From Flavobacteriaceae bacterium (GTDB lineage: Bacteria > Bacteroidota > Bacteroidia > Flavobacteriales > Flavobacteriaceae): a stretch of DNA of 40,448 nt. The stretch is from the NCBI GenBank assembly GCA_028277085.1, contig JANQHL010000139.1, positions 1 through 40,448 on the forward strand, in the 5' to 3' direction. A program made the position numbers and the translations under genes. The notes below the pieces were generated by a model. It was given only the letters and a program-made list of their open reading frames with translations, was not told the origin of the DNA and did not search any database. This document shows, piece after piece, positions 1 through 8,349 of this stretch. How positions within the stretch are numbered: the stretch's first letter is position 1; the number at the start of each line of letters is the position of its first letter.

Positions 1-142
1 CATAAGAAGGGGAAGGCACGGTGGCTGCGGCCAAAGTCGGATTCTTTACCGTAGAATTCTTATTTTCTGTACAGCCCATTACAACTGCAGCGAAAATAAA
101 AAGTGGCGATAACCAAGTTACAAGGTGTGAAGGGATCTTCAT
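1..142 (-). CDS. Lipoprotein, N-terminal fragment (cut by window edge)
   Basis: The ORF track misses this one because it runs off the window. Reading the minus strand from the ATG at 142 gives about 47 residues: a short basic N-terminus, a hydrophobic stretch (LFIFAAVV) and the lipobox VMGC, then a polar Ser/Thr/Asn-rich linker. That is a signal peptidase II lipoprotein start, so the product should be lipid-anchored in the envelope. Its start lies 37 nt downstream of the maf stop on the same strand, so it is probably the last gene of the DUF2520-kdsC-maf operon. Function cannot be judged from the fragment. Confidence 0.6.
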   Translation of the reverse strand, partial: MKIPSHLVTWLSPLFIFAAVVMGCTENKNSTVKNPTLAAATVPSPSY

Positions 143-178
143 AATCAAGAAGTTTTTATCAAAATTAACCAACCCTGC

Positions 179-778
179 CTAAGCAACCATAGTCATTAAC
201 GTTTTGTAAACCAAATGGGAAGGTAAGCCTACTACATTGTTGTAAGAACCTTGAATTTCTTCTATGGCTATGGCTCCAAGCCATTCCTGGATGCCATACG
301 CCCCTGCTTTATCAAACGGCTGATAGTTTGTAACATAATACGCTATTTCTTCCTGGGTAAGGTTGCGGAACTTTACACGAGTGATACAGTGTACTGTCTT
401 TTGGTCAGTGACGGTCGTAAAGCAAACCGAAGTGATTACCTGATGCCATTTGCCGGAGAGTTTTTGCAGCATTTCCTCGGCTTCTTTGACAGTTGACGCT
501 TTGGCAAGGGAGGTATTTTCATGCCACACAACGGTATCCGAGGTGATTAGAATTTCATCTGCTTTTAGATCCGAATGCAACGCGGTTGCCTTTAGTTCGG
601 CAAGATAGTCCGAAATCTCAGCCCCTTGGAAGTGATCCGGATAGACCTCATTTACATCAGGGATACGAACTTCAAAAGGAATTCCCATGGCTTCAAAGAA
701 TCTTTTTCTTCGCGGGGATCCCGATGCCAGTATAATACGATGGTTTTCTAATTTTTTGGCCAGCGGGTTTTCAATCAT
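179..778 (-). CDS. maf: Maf-family nucleotide pyrophosphatase
   Basis: A 199-residue protein of normal Maf length. Maf proteins hydrolyse non-canonical or modified nucleoside triphosphates to monophosphates and pyrophosphate in the cytoplasm (house-cleaning, linked to septum inhibition). The diagnostic N-terminal motif ASGSPRR (about residues 18-24) is present, as are the SDTVV acidic motif near residue 80 and the C-terminal DKAGAYGIQ motif with the catalytic Asp/Lys region. The gene overlaps the 3' end of the upstream kdsC-like gene by 8 nt on the same strand, which suggests translational coupling. The exact substrate subclass (dTTP/UTP versus m7GTP) is not settled by these motifs alone. Confidence 0.95.
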   Translation of the reverse strand: MIENPLAKKLENHRIILASGSPRRKRFFEAMGIPFEVRIPDVNEVYPDHFQGAEISDYLAELKATALHSDLKADEILITSDTVVWHENTSLAKASTVKEAEEMLQKLSGKWHQVITSVCFTTVTDQKTVHCITRVKFRNLTQEEIAYYVTNYQPFDKAGAYGIQEWLGAIAIEEIQGSYNNVVGLPSHLVYKTLMTMVA

Positions 779-1298
779 TTCTCGAACTATAGTTGGTATT
801 CCAATCCCCTCTTACCTTCAATACCTGTTCAATAATATCCCGGACACAGCCTTCTCCACCGTTTTTGTGGCTCACATAATCACAAATAGTTTTTACTTCT
901 GCTACGGCATTCTGCGGGCAACTGGCAAGGGCTACGCTTCTCATAGGAGGAATATCCGGGAGATCGTCCCCCATGTAGATCACCTGCTCCGGAGCGATCT
1001 TGTGGCGCTCCAGATACTCCATAAGCGGTTGCTCTTTATGATGCGCGCCAAGATAAACATCCGTTACCCCTAGTCCTTTTAGGCGGTCCCGTACGCCTTC
1101 ATTACTCCCTCCGGTGATAATACAAATATTGTAGCCCTGTAACAACGCAGTTTTTATGGCATAGCCATCTTTTACATTCATTTTTCGAAGCATTTCGCCG
1201 TTGGTGGTTACCAGAATAGAACCGTCGGTTAACACGCCATCCACATCGAATATAAAAGTGTTGATATTCTTAAGGTATTCTTTATAGTTCTTTTTCAT
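771..1298 (-). CDS. kdsC: KdsC-like HAD phosphatase (KDO 8-phosphate phosphatase)
   Basis: A 175-residue, cap-less HAD-superfamily phosphatase of the KdsC type, which in known members dephosphorylates 3-deoxy-D-manno-octulosonate 8-phosphate on the way to lipopolysaccharide KDO. Visible motifs in order: DVDGVLTDG (motif I, nucleophile Asp), TGGSN (motif II), and GDDLPD (motif IV, Mg binding). Length and lack of an inserted cap fit tetrameric KdsC. It overlaps maf by 8 nt and the DUF2520 gene by 17 nt, so the three are one operon. Sialic-acid or other sugar-acid phosphatases of the same fold are the alternative. Confidence 0.88.
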   Translation of the reverse strand: MKKNYKEYLKNINTFIFDVDGVLTDGSILVTTNGEMLRKMNVKDGYAIKTALLQGYNICIITGGSNEGVRDRLKGLGVTDVYLGAHHKEQPLMEYLERHKIAPEQVIYMGDDLPDIPPMRSVALASCPQNAVAEVKTICDYVSHKNGGEGCVRDIIEQVLKVRGDWNTNYSSRND

Positions 1299-2043
1299 AG
1301 TGTTCTTGTATTGAATGGCTCATCACTTCATAGATTTTTTGGTGTGCAGGACTTTTGAGCATTTCCAGGTGTTTTGACATCGTAGAGGCATCCTGCCGTC
1401 TTGCCGGCCCCGTTTGTGCCTTTTTAGGCGGCAAAAATCGTATTTTATTGGCAGTTTCCAGGATTAGCGGATGCAATAGTTCAAAATTAATCTCCTGCTC
1501 CTCACAGATTTCCTGCGCCAAGTGATACAGATAGTTGCTGAAATTATTAGCAAAAATGGCCGCAAGATGCAGCTGTAAACGCTGTTCAGAGCCCATACGG
1601 CACACAGTGCGAGATAGGGATGCGGCGAACACTTCCAAAACCTGAAAATCGTTCTCATTGCCTGCTTCAAGACAAATGGGTATGGTAGCAAAATCGACTG
1701 GAATATTCCGTGTAAACGACTGTAACGGATAGAAAACCGCTCTTCTGGGGTTCGGTAAACGCGTCATGGGAACAGTTCCGGAAGTATGTGCAACGAGACC
1801 TTTCTTTTCTTTAATAAGTCCAGCTACCTCAGGGATAGCGTCATCTTTTACCGCAATAAGATAGAGGTCGGCATCAACAATAGTTTCAGGGGATGAGGTG
1901 ACCAAAGTACTGTATTCAAAATCCTTTAATCCTTCATCATTCCTACCGTATACTTGAATTATTCGAGTGGTAGCAGAGGAATGAATAGCCTGGAATAGAT
2001 GATGCGCAACATTTCCGGTCCCTAGTAGTACAATAGTGAGCAT
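1282..2043 (-). CDS. Rossmann-fold / DUF2520 domain protein
   Basis: The track starts at 2073, but the internal Met at 2043 puts the nucleotide-binding motif right at the N-terminus (MLTIVLLGTGNVAHHL), as in family members, so 2043 is preferred. Residues 1 to about 120 form an NAD(P)-binding Rossmann domain (GTGNVA glycine motif, then TSSPETI and LIAVKDDAI segments). The C-terminal half is the helical DUF2520 domain, resembling 6-phosphogluconate dehydrogenase or pyrroline carboxylate reductase C-domains. It is probably an oxidoreductase; no substrate is known for the family. It is the first gene of the operon with kdsC and maf, with a 17-nt overlap. Confidence 0.88.
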   Translation of the reverse strand: MLTIVLLGTGNVAHHLFQAIHSSATTRIIQVYGRNDEGLKDFEYSTLVTSSPETIVDADLYLIAVKDDAIPEVAGLIKEKKGLVAHTSGTVPMTRLPNPRRAVFYPLQSFTRNIPVDFATIPICLEAGNENDFQVLEVFAASLSRTVCRMGSEQRLQLHLAAIFANNFSNYLYHLAQEICEEQEINFELLHPLILETANKIRFLPPKKAQTGPARRQDASTMSKHLEMLKSPAHQKIYEVMSHSIQEHYEKEL

Positions 2044-2146
2044 GACCAAAGGTATAAACTTCAACAGATTCATTTTATCAAAGAATTAACAAAATTGTTC
2101 AACCTTTTACATGGAAAACTATCCTTCGAAATCGCTTAAAACACTG

Positions 2147-2154
2147 TAATTTTG
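2147..2154 (+). promoter_or_regulatory. Bacteroidota -7 promoter element for ccsBA
   Basis: TAATTTTG matches the Bacteroidota -7 consensus TAnnTTTG. It lies 22 nt before the ccsBA ATG, predicting a 5' UTR of roughly 15-20 nt. No clear -33 TTTG is present at the usual distance. Confidence 0.55.
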
Positions 2155-2176
2155 CAAGCCAAACGACCAGAGCATT

Positions 2177-5100
2177 ATGATCGAGGTAATAAAGAAGACC
2201 TTGTTTTCTACTAAACTTATGGCAGCCCTCTTTTTGGTTTTTGCTGCTGCTATGGGAATAGGAACATTCATCGAGAGTTCGTACAGTACGGAAACCGCAA
2301 GAATCTACATTTACAATGCAACCTGGTTTGAGGCCATTATGGTCTTCTTCGTAATCAACTTTATTGGAAACATTTTCCGATACCGGCTGCTACGTTGGAA
2401 AAAGTGGCCCGTCCTCGTGCTCCATCTATCGTGGATCTTAATTATCGTTGGAGCATTTGTCACCCGATACATCAGCTACGAGGGAATGATGCCCATTCGG
2501 GAGGGGAGCTCGGAAAATGTCTTTTATTCGGACAAAACCTATCTGACTGCCTATATCGATGGGGAAATCAATGGTGAAACAAGACGAAAAATCCTTGAGG
2601 ATGATATTTTGGTTACGCCCGAAGGGAAACGATCCAGCCTGCCATGGCGTGACGATTTTGCAGGCATCCCATTTACGATTGAATATGAAGGTTTTATTAA
2701 AGGGGCCAAAGAAGGATTGGTGGCGGATCCAACAGGACAGGAATACTTGAAAATTGTAGAAGCTGGAGATGGACAACGCCATGAACATTATCTGGAAAAT
2801 GGAAAGGTCAGTAGTATTCATAATGTACTGTTCGCCTTAAATCGGGATACCAAGGGCGCTATCAACATCTACACCTCAGGGGAACAGTATGCAATTAAAT
2901 CTCCTTTTGACGGTGGATTCATGCGCATGGCGGATCAATTGCAGGGAGAGGTGATCAAAGATAGTCTGCAGCCCTTGCAATTACGCTCCCTGTATACCGT
3001 GGCGGGAATGCAATTCGTTTTCCCGGAACCGCTTACTCAGGGAGTGTATGATGTGGTGGAAGTCCCAAAAGATCAGATTACGGAGCAGACTCAGGATGCC
3101 TTGGTAGTGGCTGTAACAGTAAACGGGCAAACTATTGAAAAAAAATTGTTGGGAAGCCAGGGCCCATCAGACTTTTCAAATAAATTTTCTTTGGGAGGTC
3201 TTGAGTTTGCCCTACGGTACGGGTCAAAAGTACATGAGCTCCCGTTTCGGGTCCGACTCAATGATTTTATCGCGGAAAAATACCCGGGAACGGAAACCAG
3301 CTATAGTTCCTTCATGAGTAAAATTACGGTTGAAGATCAGCGCCCTTATGATTATGACATTTACATGAATCATATTCTTGACCATAGGGGGTACCGGTTT
3401 TTTCAGTCCAGTTTTCATCCGGATGAAAAAGGAACCGTGCTTTCTGTCAATCACGATCAATGGGGGACTTGGATCACCTATGTGGGGTATTTTCTGTTAT
3501 ACCTGGGACTTATGGGGATCATGTTTTTTGGCAAAACCCGTTTTAAAGAACTCGCCGATGCTTTGGAGAAAGTGAAACGTAAGAAAGCTGCTTTGTCGAC
3601 TATTTTTATCCTGCTTTTATCGGTAAGTGGTTGGGCGCAGCAGGAAAACCAGGAACAGAATCGATTCCCCACTTCGGAAGAAATAGATTCGGTTTTACGG
3701 GCAACTACGGTCAAAAAAGAACATGCTGAAGCATTTGGAGCTCTGGTGATACAGGACGAGGGTGGACGGATGAAACCCATTCATACCTTTTCCTCAGAAC
3801 TCTTACGCAAACTTAGTGGTGCCGATCGTTATAAAGCGCTATCGGCAAACCAGGTATTTCTTTCCATGATGCTAAATCCTCCGCTCTGGTACAATGTGGA
3901 TTTTATTAATGTTGGTAAAACAGAAAACGATAGTATCCGGGAAATTATTGGTGTCGAAGATGGTAAGGAGTTCGTAAAGGCAACGGACCTGTTCGATGCC
4001 ACAGGGATGTATAAGTTAAAGCCTTATTTGGAAGAGGCAACGTCTACCACGAATCCTAATAAATTTCAAAAGGATTTTATTAAAGTCCACGAACGAATTG
4101 GATTATTGAATATGGCCTTAAATGGGAGTATACTGAAGATATTCCCGCTATTGAACGACGAGAACAACAAATGGATATCCGCTTTGGAATTTCGTTCCGG
4201 TCAATACCAGGTACAGGATTCGCTCTACGCGAACTTTATGGCGAATGGCTTGCCGTATTATCTAAACACCTTACAGGGGGCAATTACCACTGGGGACTAT
4301 GCTGCTGCGGATAAACTCCTGGAGGCGTTTAAACAAAACCAAAAAAATCACGGTGAGGAAGTGCTACCCAAGGCGGAAAAAGTAAGAACCGAAATTCTGT
4401 ACAACAAACTGGACCTTTTTAATCGCTTATACAGGTATTATGCTGCAGTGGGGTTATTGCTGTTCATGGTGTTGGTCTTTCGCATTTTTAAGGAGCGGGA
4501 ACTATGGAAAGCAGCGGCCTACTTTTTAAAAGGCGTAATAATTCTCTTTTTTATTTGGCATACGGCAGGTCTGGTACTGCGATGGTACATCTCAGGGCAT
4601 GCCCCCTGGAGTGATGCTTACGAAAGTATTCTTTATGTTTCCTGGGCCACTCTGGCCATGGGCTTGGCCTTTGGTAGAAAAAGTGAGCTCACCATTGCCG
4701 CCAGCGCTTTTGTAGCGTCGATGTTATTATGGATCGCACATCAAAGCTGGGTGGATCCGGCTATCGCTAATCTTGTACCGGTATTAGACAGCTATTGGTT
4801 AATGATCCATGTAGCAGTAATCGTTGGTAGTTACGGTCCGCTTACGGTGGGAATGATCCTGGGAGTTACGGCCTTGTTGCTGATCATCTTAACCACCAAA
4901 AAGAACAAATCTCGAATGGAACTCAATTTAAAGGAGTTAACCATTATCAATGAGTTGGCTTTAACGGTAGGATTGGTGATGCTCACTATTGGAAACTTCC
5001 TAGGGGGGCAGTGGGCCAATGAAAGTTGGGGGCGCTATTGGGGCTGGGATCCCAAGGAAACCTGGGCACTGATCTCAATCATGATCTATGCCTTTGTTTT

Positions 5101-5344
5101 ACACATGCGCCTGGTTCCCGGCTTGAGGGGAAGATGGACGTTTAATTTCATGAGTGTTGTTGCTTTTGGGGCAATTATGATGACGTATTTCGGGGTGAAT
5201 TTTTATCTGGTAGGGCTTCACAGCTATGCGCAATCCGGTTCCGCCGCTATTACACCAGATTACGTAAAGTACATTGTTTTGGGTGTTTTTATTTTCGGAG
5301 GAATCAGTTACTGGAGATATCGTGTGAATTATGTAAAGCCATAG
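2177..5344 (+). CDS. ccsBA: Cytochrome c assembly protein CcsBA (ResB-ResC fusion)
   Basis: A 1055-residue fusion of the two System II cytochrome c synthase subunits. The N-terminal ResB/CcsB part (about residues 1-460) has several membrane segments and a large periplasmic domain. A further hydrophobic segment near residue 475 (ILLLSVSGWAQ) looks like an internal signal-like helix before a second periplasmic domain. The C-terminal CcsA part (about 750-1055) is polytopic and carries GHAPWSDAYES near 808 and the haem-handling WWD motif WGWDPKETW near 956, with His residues before and after it. The protein exports haem and ligates it to CXXCH apocytochromes outside the inner membrane. It stands alone between two minus-strand operons and is preceded by its own promoter. 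Confidence 0.95.
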   Translation: MIEVIKKTLFSTKLMAALFLVFAAAMGIGTFIESSYSTETARIYIYNATWFEAIMVFFVINFIGNIFRYRLLRWKKWPVLVLHLSWILIIVGAFVTRYISYEGMMPIREGSSENVFYSDKTYLTAYIDGEINGETRRKILEDDILVTPEGKRSSLPWRDDFAGIPFTIEYEGFIKGAKEGLVADPTGQEYLKIVEAGDGQRHEHYLENGKVSSIHNVLFALNRDTKGAINIYTSGEQYAIKSPFDGGFMRMADQLQGEVIKDSLQPLQLRSLYTVAGMQFVFPEPLTQGVYDVVEVPKDQITEQTQDALVVAVTVNGQTIEKKLLGSQGPSDFSNKFSLGGLEFALRYGSKVHELPFRVRLNDFIAEKYPGTETSYSSFMSKITVEDQRPYDYDIYMNHILDHRGYRFFQSSFHPDEKGTVLSVNHDQWGTWITYVGYFLLYLGLMGIMFFGKTRFKELADALEKVKRKKAALSTIFILLLSVSGWAQQENQEQNRFPTSEEIDSVLRATTVKKEHAEAFGALVIQDEGGRMKPIHTFSSELLRKLSGADRYKALSANQVFLSMMLNPPLWYNVDFINVGKTENDSIREIIGVEDGKEFVKATDLFDATGMYKLKPYLEEATSTTNPNKFQKDFIKVHERIGLLNMALNGSILKIFPLLNDENNKWISALEFRSGQYQVQDSLYANFMANGLPYYLNTLQGAITTGDYAAADKLLEAFKQNQKNHGEEVLPKAEKVRTEILYNKLDLFNRLYRYYAAVGLLLFMVLVFRIFKERELWKAAAYFLKGVIILFFIWHTAGLVLRWYISGHAPWSDAYESILYVSWATLAMGLAFGRKSELTIAASAFVASMLLWIAHQSWVDPAIANLVPVLDSYWLMIHVAVIVGSYGPLTVGMILGVTALLLIILTTKKNKSRMELNLKELTIINELALTVGLVMLTIGNFLGGQWANESWGRYWGWDPKETWALISIMIYAFVLHMRLVPGLRGRWTFNFMSVVAFGAIMMTYFGVNFYLVGLHSYAQSGSAAITPDYVKYIVLGVFIFGGISYWRYRVNYVKP

Positions 5345-5354
5345 GGGTCGGCTA

Positions 5355-5400
5355 ACGGAAGTTCCGTCCTCGGTAAAGATTGATATTTGACGCATCAATC
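5355..5400. terminator. Hairpins between convergent ccsBA and M14 genes
   Basis: Two small inverted repeats sit in the 60-nt convergent gap: ACGGAA-G-TTCCGT (5355-5367) and GATTGAT-N9-ATCAATC (5378-5400). Neither is followed by a T-run on either strand, so a terminator role is only suggested by position. Confidence 0.3.
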
Positions 5401-5405
5401 ACCAT

Positions 5406-6683
5406 TCACTCCATCAACAACTGCATTAACTCCTCTGCTGCTACCCTTCCTTTTTCCTTAACAAATGAGCGCGGGGTATTGTCGCCGAGTTCAAAAACGA
5501 TGGACGGCATTTGGTATGCAGCAAAGAAATGATTTCTTGAGGTCATAGTGGGATAGAGCTTTTTTGACGCACTTACATTGGCCTTCTTCTGAGGAAGCCT
5601 ATCTTCAATACGTTCTATCCAGTCAAAAACTATTTGACCTTTTGAACCTGTGACCGTAGTATCCAAAGGATAATAAATGTCATCCCAGGTGGAGTGGAAA
5701 TCTGCACCAAAAACAAATTCGTAGCCTTCTTTCTTCTTTTGTTGCAGAAAGTCACGGACAGATTGCGTTTCGGGTTGGTTAAAGTCAGCCCAATCCCTGT
5801 TGAGGTCAATCCCTCCAAAATTATGCCGCCAGTGCCCATTATCTACCCCATCCGGATTCATCAAAGGAACGTTAAAAATGGTAAATTTCCCTCGAAATGC
5901 CTTGGCCTGTTCCGATTCCCCGACAAGGGTCTCCATAAACGATTTCATAGCTAGAAATCCTGTTACTTCCGGAGGATGCTGGAAGGTAAGGATGATTAGC
6001 GCCTTTTTTGAATCCCCTCCGTTAATTTCCATTAGGTTGATGGGTCGCTTTTCCCTGCTTTCCCCAATTGGGTAACTCCTAACGAAAGACTGTAGAGAAA
6101 GGGAATCTACCCACTCTTTTACCCGTTCGGAAGTGTACAGTTCCTGTGCCGTAATCCAGGTTGGTTGTTCATCTATCGGAACGGTAATTTCTGCAAACTC
6201 CGGTGCCGCCTTCAGCCCAAATTGGCCTTCCCCCGGATTGATGGGTTTAAATCGGCTACTGTCTAAGACTTTAAAATGTTGCCCATCTCTACTTATCTTA
6301 GGATAATACCTGCTGCGGCTGTCCTGATAGGTAAACTTTAAAACGACCTCTTGGGACATTGTGCTCCAGATCTTAAATCCATACCAGGGACTAGGGTTAA
6401 CAGGGGTATTTTCTGCGGTAAACCAAAGCGTGTAATGATTCTTGCCATCGTGTACAACTCCATTCAACCGAGCTCCATCAAATTGATTGCTAAAAAAGAC
6501 CGTACTGTCGTTTAGGGGCCAAATCCCTTTCCATTGCTTTTGAACCGGTCGGGTAGTTGTGGAAACTACAGGTGTGGGGCCTTGCCCTTGGTATCCCGAT
6601 TTTTCCGCAATAGGTTCCGCGTTCTTACAAGAACAAAAAAACAGTACTACAGGAAATAAAAGCAGTTTAAAATAGGCCTTCAT
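5406..6683 (-). CDS. M14-family zinc carboxypeptidase, lipoprotein
   Basis: The track starts at 6764; the Met at 6683 is preferred because it begins a clean lipoprotein signal (MKAYFKLLLFPVVLFFCSC). The mature protein has a beta-rich N-terminal domain (about residues 25-190) followed by an M14 peptidase domain. Zinc-binding HPPE (HxxE) is near residue 235, the NPDGV and NRDW substrate-pocket segments follow, the third zinc ligand is the His in GADFHSTW, and the catalytic Glu is probably in IVFELGDNTPR. It should be an envelope-anchored metallocarboxypeptidase acting on peptides or cell-wall-derived substrates. It is monocistronic, divergent from the MATE gene. Confidence 0.88.
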   Translation of the reverse strand: MKAYFKLLLFPVVLFFCSCKNAEPIAEKSGYQGQGPTPVVSTTTRPVQKQWKGIWPLNDSTVFFSNQFDGARLNGVVHDGKNHYTLWFTAENTPVNPSPWYGFKIWSTMSQEVVLKFTYQDSRSRYYPKISRDGQHFKVLDSSRFKPINPGEGQFGLKAAPEFAEITVPIDEQPTWITAQELYTSERVKEWVDSLSLQSFVRSYPIGESREKRPINLMEINGGDSKKALIILTFQHPPEVTGFLAMKSFMETLVGESEQAKAFRGKFTIFNVPLMNPDGVDNGHWRHNFGGIDLNRDWADFNQPETQSVRDFLQQKKKEGYEFVFGADFHSTWDDIYYPLDTTVTGSKGQIVFDWIERIEDRLPQKKANVSASKKLYPTMTSRNHFFAAYQMPSIVFELGDNTPRSFVKEKGRVAAEELMQLLME

Positions 6684-6729
6684 ACATTTAGAATTAGCTA
6701 CCTGAAAAATATTGAATTTTGTGAAAACA

Positions 6730-6758
6730 AAAAGTTTTATTCCCAATTCAAAACTTTT
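6730..6758. promoter_or_regulatory. Inverted repeat in the M14/MATE divergent region
   Basis: AAAAGTTTT and its reverse complement AAAACTTTT start 20 bp apart (6730-6738 and 6750-6758), just upstream of a -7-like box CATCTTTG (6762-6769) on the plus strand. The spacing of about two helical turns suits a dimeric regulator, but A/T-rich repeats also occur by chance. Confidence 0.3.
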
Positions 6759-6801
6759 ATGCATCTTTGCACCATCATGAAGTTATAGGAATTATGTACA
6801 C

Positions 6802-6865
6802 ACTAGCATTTCCGGAGCTGATCCCGACTAAGTAACCGAAAGGGAGTTTTTGGTTACCCGCTAGT
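6802..6865 (+). promoter_or_regulatory. Structured 5' leader of the MATE operon (possible riboswitch)
   Basis: The 120 nt before the MATE start fold well: a closing stem ACTAGC (6802-6807) with GCTAGT (6860-6865), and inside it a 10-bp hairpin GTAACCGAAA (6832-6841) with TTTTGGTTAC (6848-6857, one G-U pair). The hairpin loop GGGAGT can pair with the upstream TCCC (6822-6825), giving a possible pseudoknot. A closed multi-stem leader with a loop-joiner pseudoknot is typical of metabolite-binding RNAs. I do not recognise the class. Confidence 0.35.
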
Positions 6866-6898
6866 TTTCTTCATTCTACAACGCATAATTTCTTTATC

Positions 6899-8305
6899 AT
6901 GTCATCACAACCATTTTCAATAAAAAAACTATTTAAATACTTCTGGATTGCAGTTTCCGGTAAGGAAACGGAATTTACCACAGGCAGTATTCGCAAAGCT
7001 ATTTTTATGCTTTCCATTCCCATGATCTTGGAGATGTTAATGGAAAGCATTTTTGCCCTGGTAGACATTGCTTACGTTTCACAGGTTAGTGTTAACGCCG
7101 TAGCTACGATTGGGTTGACCGAATCTGTAATCACCTTGGTCTATGCAGTGGCGATAGGATTAAGTATGGCGGCCACCGCGGTGGTCGCCCGAAGGGTAGG
7201 GGAAAAGGATATCCAGGGCGCTCGTGAAGCGGCCGTACAAGCCATATTTTTGGGGATTTTGGTAGCGGTAATTGTTGGGGTAATAGGCTTCCTTTTTAAC
7301 AAAGAGATACTCGCACTGATGGGAGCTGAAGAAGACCTGATCGAAGAAGGGCACGGCTACACAAAATGGTTGATTGGTGGGAATATTACCATAATGTTGC
7401 TTTTTTTGATCAATGCTATCTTTCGTGGAGCCGGAGATGCCAGTATTGCCATGTGGGCACTGGTACTTTCCAATGGGCTAAATATTATTTTAGATCCCAT
7501 ATTTATTTTCGGATTAGGACCTGTTCCGGAGTATGGCGTTACCGGAGCTGCGATAGCCACAAACATCGGTAGGGGAACGGCGGTGCTTTTTCAACTGGGG
7601 ATTTTATTCTTTGGCTGGGGTAAGATTAAACTTATTGTTGCTGATATTGTATTGAAAACCAAGGTAATGCTAAACCTGATCAGGGTATCCCTGGGAGGAA
7701 TAGCACAATTCTTGATTGGAACATCAAGCTGGGTTTTCCTAATGCGGATCATGAGCGAATTTGGAAGTGAAGTACTTGCAGGTTACACCATCGCCATTCG
7801 GGTAATGATGTTTACCCTTATGCCTTCCTGGGGGATGAGCAACGCAGCGGCTACCCTGGTAGGGCAAAACCTTGGGGCAAAACAACCGGATCGGGCGGAG
7901 CAGTCAGTTTGGAAAACAGGCAAATACAATGCCTTCTTTATGGGTTTTGTGTCGTTAATCTATTTGTTATTTGCCAAACAGATCGTAGGATGGTTTAATG
8001 CTACCCCGGCAGTAGTGGAAAATGGGGCGCTTTGTCTCCAGATTATTGCTGCGGGTTACGTTTTTTATGCCTATGGCATGGTGGTAACCCAGGCCTTCAA
8101 TGGTTCCGGAGATACGCAAACCCCAACCAAGATCAATTTGATCTCTTTCTGGACCTATCAGCTTCCCCTGGCGTACTTGTTGGCACTTGTTTTAGATTTT
8201 GGTGCACTAGGAGTATTTATTGCCATCACCACAGCTGAGGTATTATTGGCGATTATTGCAATCGTTTGGTTTAGGAAAGGGAATTGGAAGTTAGTGCAGG
8301 TGTAG
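6899..8305 (+). CDS. MATE-family efflux transporter
   Basis: A 468-residue integral membrane protein with about 12 hydrophobic helices in two homologous halves, the MATE size and layout. Recognisable segments are FALVDIAYVSQVSVNAVATIGL near residue 50, FRGAGDAS in the first half and FNGSGDTQTPT in the second, a repeat-related pair characteristic of NorM/DinF-like transporters. It exports organic cations or metabolites using a Na+ or H+ gradient; the substrate is unknown. It is first in an apparent operon with a trans-sulfuration-type enzyme (44-nt gap) and bshB1, and it follows a structured leader, so an export role tied to sulfur or thiol metabolism is possible. Confidence 0.93.
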   Translation: MSSQPFSIKKLFKYFWIAVSGKETEFTTGSIRKAIFMLSIPMILEMLMESIFALVDIAYVSQVSVNAVATIGLTESVITLVYAVAIGLSMAATAVVARRVGEKDIQGAREAAVQAIFLGILVAVIVGVIGFLFNKEILALMGAEEDLIEEGHGYTKWLIGGNITIMLLFLINAIFRGAGDASIAMWALVLSNGLNIILDPIFIFGLGPVPEYGVTGAAIATNIGRGTAVLFQLGILFFGWGKIKLIVADIVLKTKVMLNLIRVSLGGIAQFLIGTSSWVFLMRIMSEFGSEVLAGYTIAIRVMMFTLMPSWGMSNAAATLVGQNLGAKQPDRAEQSVWKTGKYNAFFMGFVSLIYLLFAKQIVGWFNATPAVVENGALCLQIIAAGYVFYAYGMVVTQAFNGSGDTQTPTKINLISFWTYQLPLAYLLALVLDFGALGVFIAITTAEVLLAIIAIVWFRKGNWKLVQV

Positions 8306-8349
8306 GATGCTCTCGATTTTACTATTTTTAGTCGATTAAAAATTTTTTG

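Noticed and set aside
687-1073. Longer plus-strand ORFs antisense to real genes (for example 687-1073, 2438-2821 minus, 17575-17955 minus)
   Set aside because: They are shadows of well-supported coding regions, with no recognisable protein features.
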